Shown: positions 10,793-20,729 of the stretch, piece by piece
Position numbering within the stretch: position 1 is the first letter of the stretch
Layout of the letters: each line of letters begins with the position of its first letter
Assembly (NCBI GenBank): GCA_905221615.1
Contig: CAJNDT010006013.1
Location: 1,392,915 to 1,456,914, forward strand
Reading direction: 5' to 3'
DNA length: 64,000 bases
From: Symbiodinium sp. CCMP2592
Taxonomy: Eukaryota; Sar; Dinophyceae; Suessiales; Symbiodiniaceae
The notes under the pieces: model-generated
Databases searched by the model: none
The model's input: the letters and a program-made list of their open reading frames with translations, nothing else
What the model was told of the DNA's origin: nothing
Made by a program: the position numbers and the translations under genes

Positions 10793-13700
10793 ATGAGTGC
10801 TGCGAAACAGCCTAGTGGTTCGACCAAGCATCAGCCCGTTCCTAAAGGGAAGGGTAAACGCTCTTATCAAAGGGCAGCACGTAAAGCTCTGCTTGAAGGT
10901 AGTGCGGTCTACAAGGGAAGGACGATGTCGTCAACAGAGCTTGGAGTTGCTCCGGCACATGTAAAGCCCACCAATCCCGGCAGAAGGACTCGGCCTTCGA
11001 AATTTACAGAAGATAAGAATCTCAGCTATCTATCCTGGAACGCAGGATCTCTCACAACAGCAGTTTGGGAAGAGTTACTCTCCGTACTGCAAAGTGCCGC
11101 ATTTCAGGATGTGAAGCTGGTAGCAATTCAGGAAACACACTGGAGGGGCTCTTGGCAATTCAGCAAGTCAGGCTGGCACGTGATCAGCTCTGGTTCCACA
11201 GGGGAGAAGGGAGCCGGGGTCCTCATAATGGTGCACTCCACGCTGTGCAAGTCACAGGATCTTCGCTACAACGAGGTTGTTCCAGGAAGAGTTCTCCAGG
11301 TCCGGGTGCCGAGCAACGGCATCTCACTGGACGTCTTCAGCTGCTATCAATACGTTTGGCGCTCTAAGGAGACAGTCGCTCAGAATAAGGAAACCCGGAA
11401 GCAGACCCTTCACGCCCTAAGTAAGTCCATCCGAGCTGTTCCCAATCGCAACACTCTCCTTGTGCTAGGAGATTTTAACTCCTCGCTCAAAACCGACAAC
11501 AAACACGTAGGGCCATGCACGATCCAGGCTTGCAGACTCGGGCATCGCGGATCTAAGGATCTCCAGACCCTACTGTCGGAGCACCAGCTAGTCGCAACCA
11601 ACACTTGGGGAGTGCATAGACCAGCCACCCACGAACAAGGCAACTCTGTTTCACAGATTGACTTCTCGTTTGTCAGGATTGCACAGTCCCAAGGCCCTGC
11701 CAGGTTTTGCCGGCCACTAAGGACCTTCCCAGTTGCATCCTGGAGGGATGGTAGTAGGCATTTCCCCCTTCTTGGTAAACTGAGGCACAGCAGGAGATAC
11801 TCCGCCCAAGCCTCAAAACCCTATGACCAGCAGGCAATGGAGGACTGCTACAGACACCGTTCCCCGAAAATACAGGCATTTGCCAGGGAGGTAGACTCCC
11901 TCCTTCAGGATCATCCCCAAACCTGGCAGAGTCTCCATCAAGCAATGAACTCAGCCCTCGCGACTCACTTTCCCAAGAGAAAGGAAGCAGCACAAAGATC
12001 AGATCTCAGCATCTGGGAAGAGCGCTCTGTGTTGCGCTCACTCCCACTAGCAGTCAAGGTCTTAGCAGAGTTCTTGCCCGAGCTGCAGGTCCGTATGGTG
12101 TTCCGATGCTGGTGCTCGTTCTCCCAGCAAAGTGCACAGGCGAGGGTAGCAAAGCGTCACAAGCAGGAGCGGCGGCGGCAGGAAATAGATGAACAACTCC
12201 AGCAGGCAGAGCTTAAGTCCAAGCAGGACGGGAGTCATTCCCTTTACAAGGTAATCAAGCGCTTCAGGTCGGGGAGGCCCCAGGAAAGAGTTCAGCTTCG
12301 TGATTCTGAGGGTCGCTTCCTTACTGCCAAGGAAGAAAGAAGACAATTAGAGGAATATTCCCTAGACCTGTTTGGAGCAGGGGATGACTTCCCGCTTTCA
12401 GGGATACAAGGCAGCCTGCACATCACTGAGCAAGAAGTGCAAGAACAGCTTGGCACAATAAAGCTGGGCAAGGCGGTTCCTAAAGAGAGTCCTCCCGTAG
12501 TAGCCTGGCGCTCCCTAGGTCCCCAAGCAATCCGGCTAATCTCGGACACCCTTAATAGGGAAGTCACTGCAGGAAGGCTCTCGGACAGTGTCACCTCGTC
12601 ACAGATCTCCTGGCTCCCAAAGCCTCCCAAGAAGCCAGACAAACCAACCTCACTCCGTCCGATCGGGGTGATAGCACCTGAGGGTAAGGTCCTAGCCGGA
12701 CTCGTGAGGAAGAGACTCAAGTCTACCCTCCAGCTAGCAATGACCGGCGTCTCTCAGTTCGGCTTTGTCCCAGGCAGGGGCACAGAGGAGGCTATCTGCA
12801 AGGCCCTCACACATGTGGACCAGGCCAGGTTCAGACAGGCCCTCACCACTAGGGCTGCAGGTAAGGGACAACAGGGGCTCAAGCTCAGAGGCAGTCTCAC
12901 CATGAGCGTGGACATGAGCAAAGCTTTTGACACTGTAAACAGGCTGCGATTAAGAGAGGCCCTGGAAGCCGAACAAGCAGATCCTCTTCTGATAGAGGTG
13001 GTAGGCCATCTCCACATCAAAGCCTTGTACAAGATGACAGCCAGCGATCAGAGCTTTGAGATAGCCACACGCAGGGGAATCAAGCAGGGATGTAAGCTAG
13101 CACCCTCTTTATTCGCCTTTGCATCAGGGCTTCTCTTTAGGAAGCTCTCTGGGAAAATCAGCCCAGCAGAACTAGTGAAGCTCCTCACAATGTACGCTGA
13201 CGATAGCTTGATCCAGTCGCATTTCGACTCTGAGGCCGGCCTCATGACAGCACTAGGGTACTGCGACCTGCTTCTGGATCAGCTGGTAGAGCTTGGGTTC
13301 AAGGTCAATCCGTCCAAGTCAGCAATTCTGCTACAGCTGCAAGGGGGCTCAGCCTCGACCATTAGGAAGAAACTCTTTCGCCAGGTCGAGGGAGAGAAGT
13401 ATGTTGAACTCCCTTCGGGCAGGCTGATATCGCTGCGCTATCAGGTCCCATACTTGGGGGTCATTCTTTCTTATCACGACTATGAAATGAAGACTCTCAA
13501 ACATCGGCTGTCATCCAGTAAGCTTGCAATGTCAGAAGTAGCCCATGCAGTTCGGAACCACCGAGTCTTATCAGACAGACGTCGTCTGTCGATTTGGACA
13601 ATAACTGCGTGGGCCTCTGCTCTGTATGCACTCCACGTGGTGGGGATGACACAGCAGGGATTGCAAAAGCTCCATTCACACATGATGTACCAACTCAGAT

Positions 13701-15454
13701 TCGTCCTGCGGAGTTACTCCCAGGAAACGAAGGAATCAAACCAGGAGTTACTCCGGAGATTACGGGTTCCTCACGTGAAGGAGCAGCTGCAAAAGAGAAT
13801 GACCCAGTTTATAAAGAGACAGCAACACTCCGTCCCACACTATAAGTTGCGTGCTGAGGCAGTTAGCCAGGCACTGGAAGGCCTCTCCACGGACTTCTCC
13901 TCGCGCCATGTGGAGGATAGGCTTCTGACCTGCGGAGAATGTGGAGCATGTCTCTCTGGCACCGGAGCACTCCGTCGCCACCTGCAGAAGGCTCACCCAG
14001 ATTCTCAGCAGTGCCTGAAAGGACCCAAATTTGATCCTATTTTGCATTCAATGCCAGGGTCAGCAACTTGCATCGCCTGTCGAGCAACATTCCGAACAGT
14101 GTTTTATCTGCGCAAACATGTCGAAGCATCTACCTGCCCTAGGGTAGAGCTTTTGCTTAGACAGCAGGAAGAGCTACCCTTAGAAGCACAGAACCGGATC
14201 TCACTCGTAGAAAGTCTACAGTCTGATGCCCAGGACAATCCAGAAGGCGCCGCTCGAAATCCGGCGTTCCATGATTACCTGATGGAACACTGCGCACTCT
14301 GTGGTCAGGTCCTCGTAGGCCAGAAAGGAGCCAAACAGCATTTAAACAAGCAGCATCCTGAGGTGATGGCCAAGCTGGAGAAAACTCTCCAACCAAGACT
14401 CAATCAATTCAAGGTCTTCTTCCACAAAGGAGATAGCTGTCGATACTGCAAACTTCGTGTGGATGCCCCGGGTAGACATGCTCAGCAGTGCGTTCCATTA
14501 CTGCAGGTGCACGTACTGCAGGAGGTAGCGCGCCAGCAGCTCAGCAAGCAGCCCCGCGAATATACTCGAGCAAAGTCCACGGCATCGGCGAAGACAGTCA
14601 CAAAGAAGCCTTCAGATTCAACGCCAGGAATTCCTCACCCCGTGTTTAGACTGGAAGGCTTTCTCCTGCTAGCCAATACTCGAAACCACTGCTATGCCAA
14701 CTCAGGTCTGCAGTGTCTCCACTGGCTATCAGATCCTTCAGAGGCGACTTTCCAAGAGGCATCCCGGATCAGTCAGCTTGCGAGAATAACCCCTGAACAC
14801 AGAGTCTTCTCGGAGCTCACCATGGGCTGGCTCTTTGACGGAGGCCAGCACGACTCTGCTGAGTTCCTGCAGCAAGTGTTTCGGAATCTCTCTGCATCAA
14901 GATTTGGACAGTGGGAAACTAGAGCCTCAGTACCGGAAGGCGTGATAGTGGACGAAGAAGGGGGATCTCCCATTCATCTTGCCACGGCGATCAAGACCAA
15001 CCTACAGGACATGCTAGTGGCATGGTCGTCTCAGGAGCGCTCATGTGCTCTCATAGAAGCTGCACAGCAGGTGTGCTTAGCCTTGCCGAGATTCGCAGGT
15101 GAAGCTAAGGATCACACTCGCATCACAACCCCACAGCAAGTCCAGATCCCTGTCTTCCTGGACCACACTTCCCGAGTTTCGTTCTGTACCTACACAGTAG
15201 AGGCAGTGATCATTCACCTAGGAATGGAGTCCACTAGTGGCCATTACCGTGCAGCTGTACGCACAGCAGATGCCTGGTATGTTGGTGATGACTCCCACCC
15301 CCCTAGTCCCTGTACCCTCGAAGATCCCCTGCTTCAAGAAAATAGCTACGTCATCTTCCTAGCTCGCAGCGCCGTCTCTCACGAGCCCCAGGACGTAGCC
15401 AATCTCCCGAGTAATGTCTCTGCAAGAGCTCTTCCAGCGAGCATCGATGGATGA
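10793..15454 (+). CDS. LINE B ORF1: APE endonuclease, RT, zinc fingers, USP-like protease
   Basis: Intact 1,553-codon ORF from the first ATG (10793; the frame is open further upstream, but only from a GTG). The N-terminus is basic and Ser/Lys/Arg-rich. APE-type endonuclease covers about residues 78-330 (LSWNAGSL, QETHW, LGDFNSS, SQIDF, SRHFP). RT covers about 590-870, with LRPIGVIAP, motif A SVDMSKAFD, IKQGCKLAPS and YADD at 13193-13204. Four Cys/His fingers lie near residues 1046, 1093, 1167 and 1216. A USP-like protease forms the end: Cys box NHCYANS near 1298, QHDSAEF near 1352, and His box SGHYRAAV near 1483 followed by WYVGDD, so the Cys/His/Asp triad looks complete. EN and RT drive target-primed insertion; the protease role is unknown. 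The end overlaps the ORF2 start. It lacks four codons found in E near residue 1017 (HSVPHY against HSDPQLLPHY). Confidence 0.95.
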   Translation: MSAAKQPSGSTKHQPVPKGKGKRSYQRAARKALLEGSAVYKGRTMSSTELGVAPAHVKPTNPGRRTRPSKFTEDKNLSYLSWNAGSLTTAVWEELLSVLQSAAFQDVKLVAIQETHWRGSWQFSKSGWHVISSGSTGEKGAGVLIMVHSTLCKSQDLRYNEVVPGRVLQVRVPSNGISLDVFSCYQYVWRSKETVAQNKETRKQTLHALSKSIRAVPNRNTLLVLGDFNSSLKTDNKHVGPCTIQACRLGHRGSKDLQTLLSEHQLVATNTWGVHRPATHEQGNSVSQIDFSFVRIAQSQGPARFCRPLRTFPVASWRDGSRHFPLLGKLRHSRRYSAQASKPYDQQAMEDCYRHRSPKIQAFAREVDSLLQDHPQTWQSLHQAMNSALATHFPKRKEAAQRSDLSIWEERSVLRSLPLAVKVLAEFLPELQVRMVFRCWCSFSQQSAQARVAKRHKQERRRQEIDEQLQQAELKSKQDGSHSLYKVIKRFRSGRPQERVQLRDSEGRFLTAKEERRQLEEYSLDLFGAGDDFPLSGIQGSLHITEQEVQEQLGTIKLGKAVPKESPPVVAWRSLGPQAIRLISDTLNREVTAGRLSDSVTSSQISWLPKPPKKPDKPTSLRPIGVIAPEGKVLAGLVRKRLKSTLQLAMTGVSQFGFVPGRGTEEAICKALTHVDQARFRQALTTRAAGKGQQGLKLRGSLTMSVDMSKAFDTVNRLRLREALEAEQADPLLIEVVGHLHIKALYKMTASDQSFEIATRRGIKQGCKLAPSLFAFASGLLFRKLSGKISPAELVKLLTMYADDSLIQSHFDSEAGLMTALGYCDLLLDQLVELGFKVNPSKSAILLQLQGGSASTIRKKLFRQVEGEKYVELPSGRLISLRYQVPYLGVILSYHDYEMKTLKHRLSSSKLAMSEVAHAVRNHRVLSDRRRLSIWTITAWASALYALHVVGMTQQGLQKLHSHMMYQLRFVLRSYSQETKESNQELLRRLRVPHVKEQLQKRMTQFIKRQQHSVPHYKLRAEAVSQALEGLSTDFSSRHVEDRLLTCGECGACLSGTGALRRHLQKAHPDSQQCLKGPKFDPILHSMPGSATCIACRATFRTVFYLRKHVEASTCPRVELLLRQQEELPLEAQNRISLVESLQSDAQDNPEGAARNPAFHDYLMEHCALCGQVLVGQKGAKQHLNKQHPEVMAKLEKTLQPRLNQFKVFFHKGDSCRYCKLRVDAPGRHAQQCVPLLQVHVLQEVARQQLSKQPREYTRAKSTASAKTVTKKPSDSTPGIPHPVFRLEGFLLLANTRNHCYANSGLQCLHWLSDPSEATFQEASRISQLARITPEHRVFSELTMGWLFDGGQHDSAEFLQQVFRNLSASRFGQWETRASVPEGVIVDEEGGSPIHLATAIKTNLQDMLVAWSSQERSCALIEAAQQVCLALPRFAGEAKDHTRITTPQQVQIPVFLDHTSRVSFCTYTVEAVIIHLGMESTSGHYRAAVRTADAWYVGDDSHPPSPCTLEDPLLQENSYVIFLARSAVSHEPQDVANLPSNVSARALPASIDG

Positions 15455-15653
15455 GAGCTCTGCCCCTAAACGGGGAGACGCAGGTCCGTCAGGTGGAGAT
15501 TCTCCCCTGAAGCGACAGCGTGGTGGAGGTACTCCCCAGCAACGAGGCAGAGGACAACCCTCCCTTAGGAGGAGACTCTCCCCAACAATCGGAGGAGTTT
15601 CTCCCCTTGCCATGTGTGTACAGCTGGTGGAGTTTCTCCCCAGGGGTTTTTAA
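15414..15653 (+). pseudogene. Truncated ORF2 of LINE B
   Basis: It starts with ATG at 15414 in a different frame, overlapping the last 41 bases of ORF1. The start (MSLQELFQRASMDESSAPK) matches D's ORF2, then the frame runs through a deletion junction near 15558 into former downstream UTR. Only the ~48-residue N-terminal part, with two GGAG-NNN-CTCC words, is left of ORF2. Confidence 0.8.
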
Positions 15654-15654
15654 A

Positions 15655-15976
15655 CGGTAGGAGAGCATCAGGTGGCAGCCAGTGATACATGGCAACCAAG
15701 CCGGTTAGCTTTCAAGCTAGTGCCGAAATCATAACGCCGCGTAAGACTCTGACGACACATTCGCTTCCCACTTCACAGCTTGCAGCCCTGAGGGGCGGAG
15801 CGTGTGCAAGTGCAGCGCTGAGGCACGGCTTGCCGTGAAGAGTGACCGCGCAAGTAGTAAGCAGTGCACTAGGTCGATCCCTCGCAAATCGTGGACGATA
15901 AGTTTCACCACAGACAGTCCTCCCCCGCTGCGTGTGAATGAAATGTTGTGGTTGTTGTTGTGGTTGTTGTTGTTGG
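15655..15976 (+). other. 3' region and TTG-rich tail of LINE B
   Basis: From about 15691 it matches the 3' regions of D (40,590 onward) and E (46,106 onward), including the segment with GGGGCGGAGCGTGTGCAAG. It ends in GTGAATGAAATG followed by TTG/GTG units. The conserved segment is probably what the RT recognises on the RNA (inference). Confidence 0.85.
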
Positions 15977-16200
15977 TGGACCCGTACACTGCGTACCCAC
16001 TATATATTAATTTTAACGCTACGCCGCCCGCCTCGGCTGTGTAGCGGCAGGGCGAGGGGGCAGTCGATGTTTTTTTATGCTAGGGCGGCCTGTCAAACGG
16101 TTGTTGATACGAAGTGCCAGGAAAACGGGTACAAGGGAGGCAGGGGGGACCCAAGACGCCTGGGCCTCTGGCCTCGGCGGATAGAAAAGAGAGCCCGCCG
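15977..16200. other. Spacer, no gene recognised
   Basis: Unique-looking sequence between the tail of B and the GCC-rich minisatellite; nothing recognisable. Confidence 0.4.
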
Positions 16201-16202
16201 CC

Positions 16203-16395
16203 CGCAGGGCGGCAGGCTCCACCGCCATTGCCACTGCCGCCAGTTGCCACTGCCACTTGCCACTGCCACCAACCAGTTGCCGCTGCCAAGTTGCCACTGC
16301 CACTGGTTCCCACCGCCACTAGCTGCCACTGCCACCAGTTGCCACTGCCGCTCGTTGCCACTGTCACCAGTTGCCAATGCCACCAGGTGCCAATA
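16203..16395. repeat. TTGCCACTGCCACCAG-type minisatellite
   Basis: About ten imperfect 15-18-base units built from TTGCCACTGCC and CACCAG. Open frames across it are repeat artefacts. Confidence 0.88.
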
Positions 16396-16534
16396 GCCGA
16401 GCACTGCGAGGAGATACTCCCGATCCACGATGGCTCTGGCGAGGCGGCAATCAGCTTTAGCGGATCCCCTCAATTGCAGGTCGGCTGTTCTTAGCAATTC
16501 TGGCTCAGAGCATTTGCTGTGACCTCTGGTTCCC

Positions 16535-17126
16535 ATGAACCTCGCCATGACATATGGTCAAAGCCTGACGCAGCTTGCTCTGATCCTTCTGCCGACTATC
16601 GCTGCGGTTCTGTATGAACGCCAAAAGGCCCTCGGTATGGAGGTACTCCCCGGGGCAGTTATGCAGGACGTCTTGAACCATGTTCGCCAACTCGGGCTGA
16701 TCACGAGAGACCAGCTGATGAATCTCTCGGCCGGCGGAGATACCTCCCGAGGAAAAAGTCCAGGAGGTGATGAAGCATCTGGCCGCGATCCAAGGAGTGG
16801 CCGAATGGGAACAGCTGCGGTTCAGACGCCGCAAGGCTTTGATGGACCTTTCCCTCGAGTATCTCACGATCGCGAGGCTGACAACAGGCAGTCTCCTGTC
16901 GCCTGAAAGCCTGGCAATACACTGTATGGACATGGAGGCCTGTGACTGCGAAACTCAACTGATTTCGAACTCCTGTAAATTTATGGGAATCGAGCTCCGC
17001 ACGGTGTTTTTGCAAGAGGTAGACTCTCTAAGATCGACTTTCTTCGCTGAGGACTGTCTGCTCAACTTAGCAACTGCTCAGTGGGATTTAGCGTTTAATC
17101 GCCTCCATGCCACAGATGGTGCCTAA
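16535..17126 (+). pseudogene. Frameshifted ORF3 relic of a diverged element
   Basis: Two overlapping frames together match ORF3 of element D (36859-37428). The first (from 16535) has LLPTIAAVLYERQKALGMEV and LITRDQLMNLS. The second (from about 16737) has VMKHLAAI, RFRRRKAL, LEYLTIARL, LRTVFLQEV, STFFAEDCLLNLAT and WDLAFNRL. The net 4-base change lies at or next to a GGAG-type word (GGAGATACCTCCC near 16736). Flanking GGAG-NNN-CTCC words lie near 16410, 16639 and 17154. The function of the family is unknown. Upstream ORFs of this copy are missing, so it is a fragment of another element. Confidence 0.8.
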
Positions 17127-17343
17127 AAAGGCCTGAGAGGAGTCCCTCTGGTGGAGTTTCTCCCCATGTTATTCGTTACCTGTTTTGTTTCAGGAATGTT
17201 TTCGGAGCTTGCGAATCTCTACACATGACATGCATACATGCCTTCGTGTAGCCTGGCTCTAGCACTTGCAGTTCTCGAAAAGCGGGACTAGCTCTAGCCC
17301 TAGCTGCTGCCCCAGTAGCTTGTATCCGCCTTAGCGCGACGCC

Positions 17344-17580
17344 ATGTTGCCCGCGGACATAGTTCTGCCTATTACCATGCTAGCCCTTGAATCTGCGCCT
17401 GATTCGCCCAGGCCTTTGCCTCCGCGGTGGATCCGTCCCCCGGACTTTGCCTTTGCCCCAGCCATGCTTGCCTCCCATGATTGGGATTGGTATATGGTCA
17501 CGTTCAAAGAATGCCTCGCCTTAGCCCCGCACGAAGGGCAGCCCTTAGAGCCTTGCCTCCAGGAGTTCCTTTTCTCCTGA
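17344..17580 (+). CDS. Unknown short ORF in element F (78 codons)
   Basis: ATG to TGA, Pro-rich in the middle with a DWDWYMVTFKECLAL segment. Not recognised. It lies in the AGCCTT-rich segment and may be a fragment of a longer broken ORF. Confidence 0.3.
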   Translation: MLPADIVLPITMLALESAPDSPRPLPPRWIRPPDFAFAPAMLASHDWDWYMVTFKECLALAPHEGQPLEPCLQEFLFS

Positions 17581-17728
17581 ACTGTTTGCCCTCGCATTCT
17601 AGCCTGCCTTCACGTTCATGAGTGGCTGCCTTTAGTCCTCGCCAGTGAAGAGTGCCATCAGCTCATGATCGAGATGTTGTTCTGAGCCTATCCTTGCACT
17701 CAGGTACCTGTCCGGAGCCCAGCCCAGC

Positions 17729-18004
17729 ATGCATCCTGCCTTCTTGCTGCTCGGTCAGGATCCATTTTTTGTGCCTTTGCGGATTTTGCCTTACGACTGG
17801 CATCTGCCAGCACTCTTCGATGCGTTGCCTTTGCCGGGTCTCATGGGCCAGCCAAACGGCTCGCGATTTCAGGACCTCATACTTTCAGGCACTGTCGGCC
17901 CTCGCATCCTGCTCTTTGCCGGGGGGCCCGCGTGGCTTCCCTTAGCCTTACTTTCTCAGGAGACGCATGAGTACCTTGTCTCACATCCAGATGTTACGGA
18001 CTGA
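17729..18004 (+). CDS. Unknown short ORF in element F (91 codons)
   Basis: ATG to TGA, hydrophobic and Leu/Pro-rich (LLLGQDPFFVPLRILPYDW). Not recognised. Frame differs from its neighbours on both sides, so it may be an exon-like piece of a broken ORF. Confidence 0.3.
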   Translation: MHPAFLLLGQDPFFVPLRILPYDWHLPALFDALPLPGLMGQPNGSRFQDLILSGTVGPRILLFAGGPAWLPLALLSQETHEYLVSHPDVTD

Positions 18005-18038
18005 TGACTCAGCCTAGGCCTACCTGCCAGTGCCCTAG

Positions 18039-18455
18039 ATGCCTTCTTCGGGGTCATCCTGGCTCGGCCCTCAGCCTCTTGAGCCGGATTCTGAGCTCTC
18101 CCCGGGTGCCTCCCGAGCATCCTCCCCGCCCTCTCCCTCTGATGTACCGCCGCCAGCCCAGCCTCAGCCACAGCATGCTGCCTTGCCTTTGGGGGGAGGG
18201 TATCGCAGTTACGATTTCCTTCCCCCAGCCTACTTTGAAAGGTTCGCCATTTCTCTTCAAGGTTCAGAAGAAACTAGCCATGAGTCTGGCAGCGTCTGGA
18301 TAACCCACGACAGCCCTGTGCCTACCACCCGCACTGGTAGCTCACAAGCCTCCAGCCTTGACTCAGCCGTGCCTGGCCTCCAAGTGCCGCTGCTGTGGCT
18401 CATGCAACCGCCCTTGTATCGGGTACTTTGGTTCCCCACAAGGGACCTACGGTAG
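18039..18455 (+). CDS. Unknown Pro/Ser-rich ORF in element F (138 codons)
   Basis: Low-complexity Ser/Pro start, then a more ordinary GGYRSYDFLPPAYFERF segment. No known domain seen. Whether it is translated is unclear. Confidence 0.3.
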   Translation: MPSSGSSWLGPQPLEPDSELSPGASRASSPPSPSDVPPPAQPQPQHAALPLGGGYRSYDFLPPAYFERFAISLQGSEETSHESGSVWITHDSPVPTTRTGSSQASSLDSAVPGLQVPLLWLMQPPLYRVLWFPTRDLR

Positions 18456-18950
18456 CCTTTCTTAGGTTGGAGCCTTGAAGGTTTGGTTTTTGGCGTAGCC
18501 CCGTGTGCCTGCATCCTTCTTTTCTCAAGCTCACGCCAGGAAGTGGCTGCCCTATGCTTTCTCAACAAAGCTTGCCATGATTACGTAGCCGAGCGGGTAC
18601 ATGCATCGTCATGGGCGCTGCAGCCTCAGTTCACCTGCGCCTTCTAGGACCCCGGTTCGGCCCAGCCGCCACCTCAAGCCTTCCATAAGCCCTTTCCTGG
18701 AGCTAGCCCTTCTGCTTCGTTCAGCCCCCCCAGACTTCTTCGAGCCCAAGCCCTCCCCGAAGCAGCCTAAGCCTATTCGGGCCTGTGCCAAAATGCTGGT
18801 CCGCTGCGGTTTTTGCTGGCCGTCCTGCTTTCAAGTCAAGCCCTCTTTTGCACACTCAGGTCCATGTCCATTTGCCAGTGCCTCAGCGGAGCCGTACTTT
18901 AGCCCCTCTTCTCTGGGGGATCAGCCCGACTCGGCCGACTTTTCAAGCCC

Positions 18951-19394
18951 TTGGCTTTCTTAGCATCAGCGAGCCTTTCGTTGCAGTACGAGCCTTTGCA
19001 GCCTTCTCAAGCTTCTCAGAATTTCAGCCAGGAGCCTCCGCAGGAGATTACATTGCAGTCCTTAGCCGACAGCTTTCGCGCAGTGGAATCCCGCCTTGGT
19101 ATCCTGGAGGCAGAGCGCAGAGGCGCTCAGCAGGCCCTATGGCACCACAGCCGACGAGCCCACGAACAGCCGCGCCTCCGGTGCCTTTTATCGCCTTGGG
19201 TTTTCATTAGCGCCAAGATCGATGCCGTGAAGATTCGCCTTGACCAAACATATACCAGGTTGGCAGGCCTTCTTCTCACGCTCCAGCAAGCCTTTCCTCC
19301 GATAGCAGCCTATTTTACGGAGGTAGCAGTTGACGCCTGCCAGTACCAGGGGCCCTCGGCACTCCTGGACTCCGAAGGAGATCCGGAGGCCTAG
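18951..19394 (+). CDS. Unknown ORF with helical segment in element F (147 codons)
   Basis: The middle (TLQSLADSFRAVESRLGILE) looks like a coiled coil, followed by KIDAVKIRLDQTYTRLAGLL, also helical. No domain recognised. A gag-like structural role is possible but unproven. Confidence 0.35.
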   Translation: MAFLASASLSLQYEPLQPSQASQNFSQEPPQEITLQSLADSFRAVESRLGILEAERRGAQQALWHHSRRAHEQPRLRCLLSPWVFISAKIDAVKIRLDQTYTRLAGLLLTLQQAFPPIAAYFTEVAVDACQYQGPSALLDSEGDPEA

Positions 19395-19655
19395 CCCTGT
19401 TGCCAGCCTTTGCCAAAAGTCTCTGCATGCCCTCATCTTGCCTCGCCTCTGCTAAATACGCTCTCAACTTTGCCAACTCAGGTCACGATGCTACGAGGCC
19501 GGCCTTTGCCAGCATGCTTGTGGCCCTTGCCTCCTTGTCCTGTTCAGGCTCTTGCCGACTTTGCAGCCCTCCAGATCTTGAGGACCTTTGCTTTTCTCGA
19601 CTGAGATTCGCACTGTCATGTCACTACCCATACGCCGGCAGCACTATTTCTCTCA

Positions 19656-20729
19656 GTGCCGCCTATGGGAGGGTCAGTATCGGCCTTAGCCGTGGCATCG
19701 GACAGAGACCCTTTGGCAGATTGGCTCAAAACCCTGCCAGCAGCCGAACTGGAACGCCTTCGGGAAGCCCATTCTGCATCAGCGCAAGCAGCGGCGGCTA
19801 CGACCGTTCCAGCCGATACTCGGCCTTCGGATAATCCATACGGACTGTCCCCACGTAGCCTTCTTATCTATCAATCAGAACCAGGAAGCTTATTACCACG
19901 CCCAGGAAGGGTGCCACACAGGCCCTATCCCAGACTGTTTTGCCTACGTGCCACCTCAGGATCCTGGAGACTTTGAGGAAGCCGACCCAGCACAGCCTTC
20001 TCAGCCTTCTGCAGCCGATGCCGCCGCCGAGCTCCATCCCAAGCCTTTCACGCGCCTCCGCAGGACGGCCTGTACTCCATGATGGGGGAGCTCATCAATA
20101 TGCCTTCCATCATCCATGCAGCCACGCACCTCAATCGCCACGAGCTTTGGCAGCTCATCAAGCGTCCGGACATGGAGGTCGCCAGAGAGGCAGGAGCCTA
20201 TTTGCCAGCCGACACTTTCAGCTCAGCCCACCAGCGGGATTTTTTCCTTCCTTTTCCAATGCACCCCTCAGCCGTGAATCCACTGCGACGCCTTTGCCTC
20301 ATGCCGAACCCGCCCCCCATCAAAGCAGCACCGCCGGTGGCTGGCATCCCGCAAACCAAGCCTTCACAGCCTACGCCTAAGGACCGCCCTCAGCACAACC
20401 AACAGCATTGGCCCTCCTTCGGAGCAGCAGTTCTTCCCGGACGCGGCCAAAGCTCAGCCTTCAGAACCAAAGCCTGGGCTCCAGAAAGCCATGCCACAGG
20501 AGCAGCCGGCTCCGAAGCCTACGCCGGCAGTGAACCCTCCGCCACCGAGCCCTCTACGGCGCCGGCCTTGCTCAGGTTGCCGCTTCAGGCCCTCTCCATG
20601 TTTGGTCCAGACCTGTCTGCGCTGAATTCCTCAGCTTCTTCAATCAGGCCTGTCAGCTTGCCTTTCTGCAGGGGACTCGGGCCATTCTCAATAATGGCCA
20701 GCTTGAGGACTGCTGAACTGCAGCCTTGA
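19656..20729 (+). pseudogene. Broken unknown ORF(s) of element F
   Basis: Protein-like stretches appear in successive frames: DPLADWLKTLPAAELERLRE near 19710, an acidic CFAYVPPQDPGDFEEADPA stretch near 19939-19995, then MMGELINMPSIIHAATHLNR from 20079. They read as one ORF broken by small indels. Function unknown. The word AGCCTT is frequent here. Confidence 0.4.

Larger units (their letters stand above)
10607..15976 (+). mobile_element. LINE B (non-LTR retrotransposon, internally deleted)
   Basis: The 5' end (AAGCCTCTCGGCTCAGGAAA) and 3' end (a ~200-base segment ending GTGAATGAAATG plus TTG/GTG units) are shared with D and E. B carries an intact ORF1 and a truncated ORF2. Compared with D it lacks about 35,707-37,446 (most of ORF2 and all of ORF3) and about 37,564-40,590 (ORF4-6). 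It is nearly identical to E through ORF1, which indicates recent movement. Confidence 0.93.
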
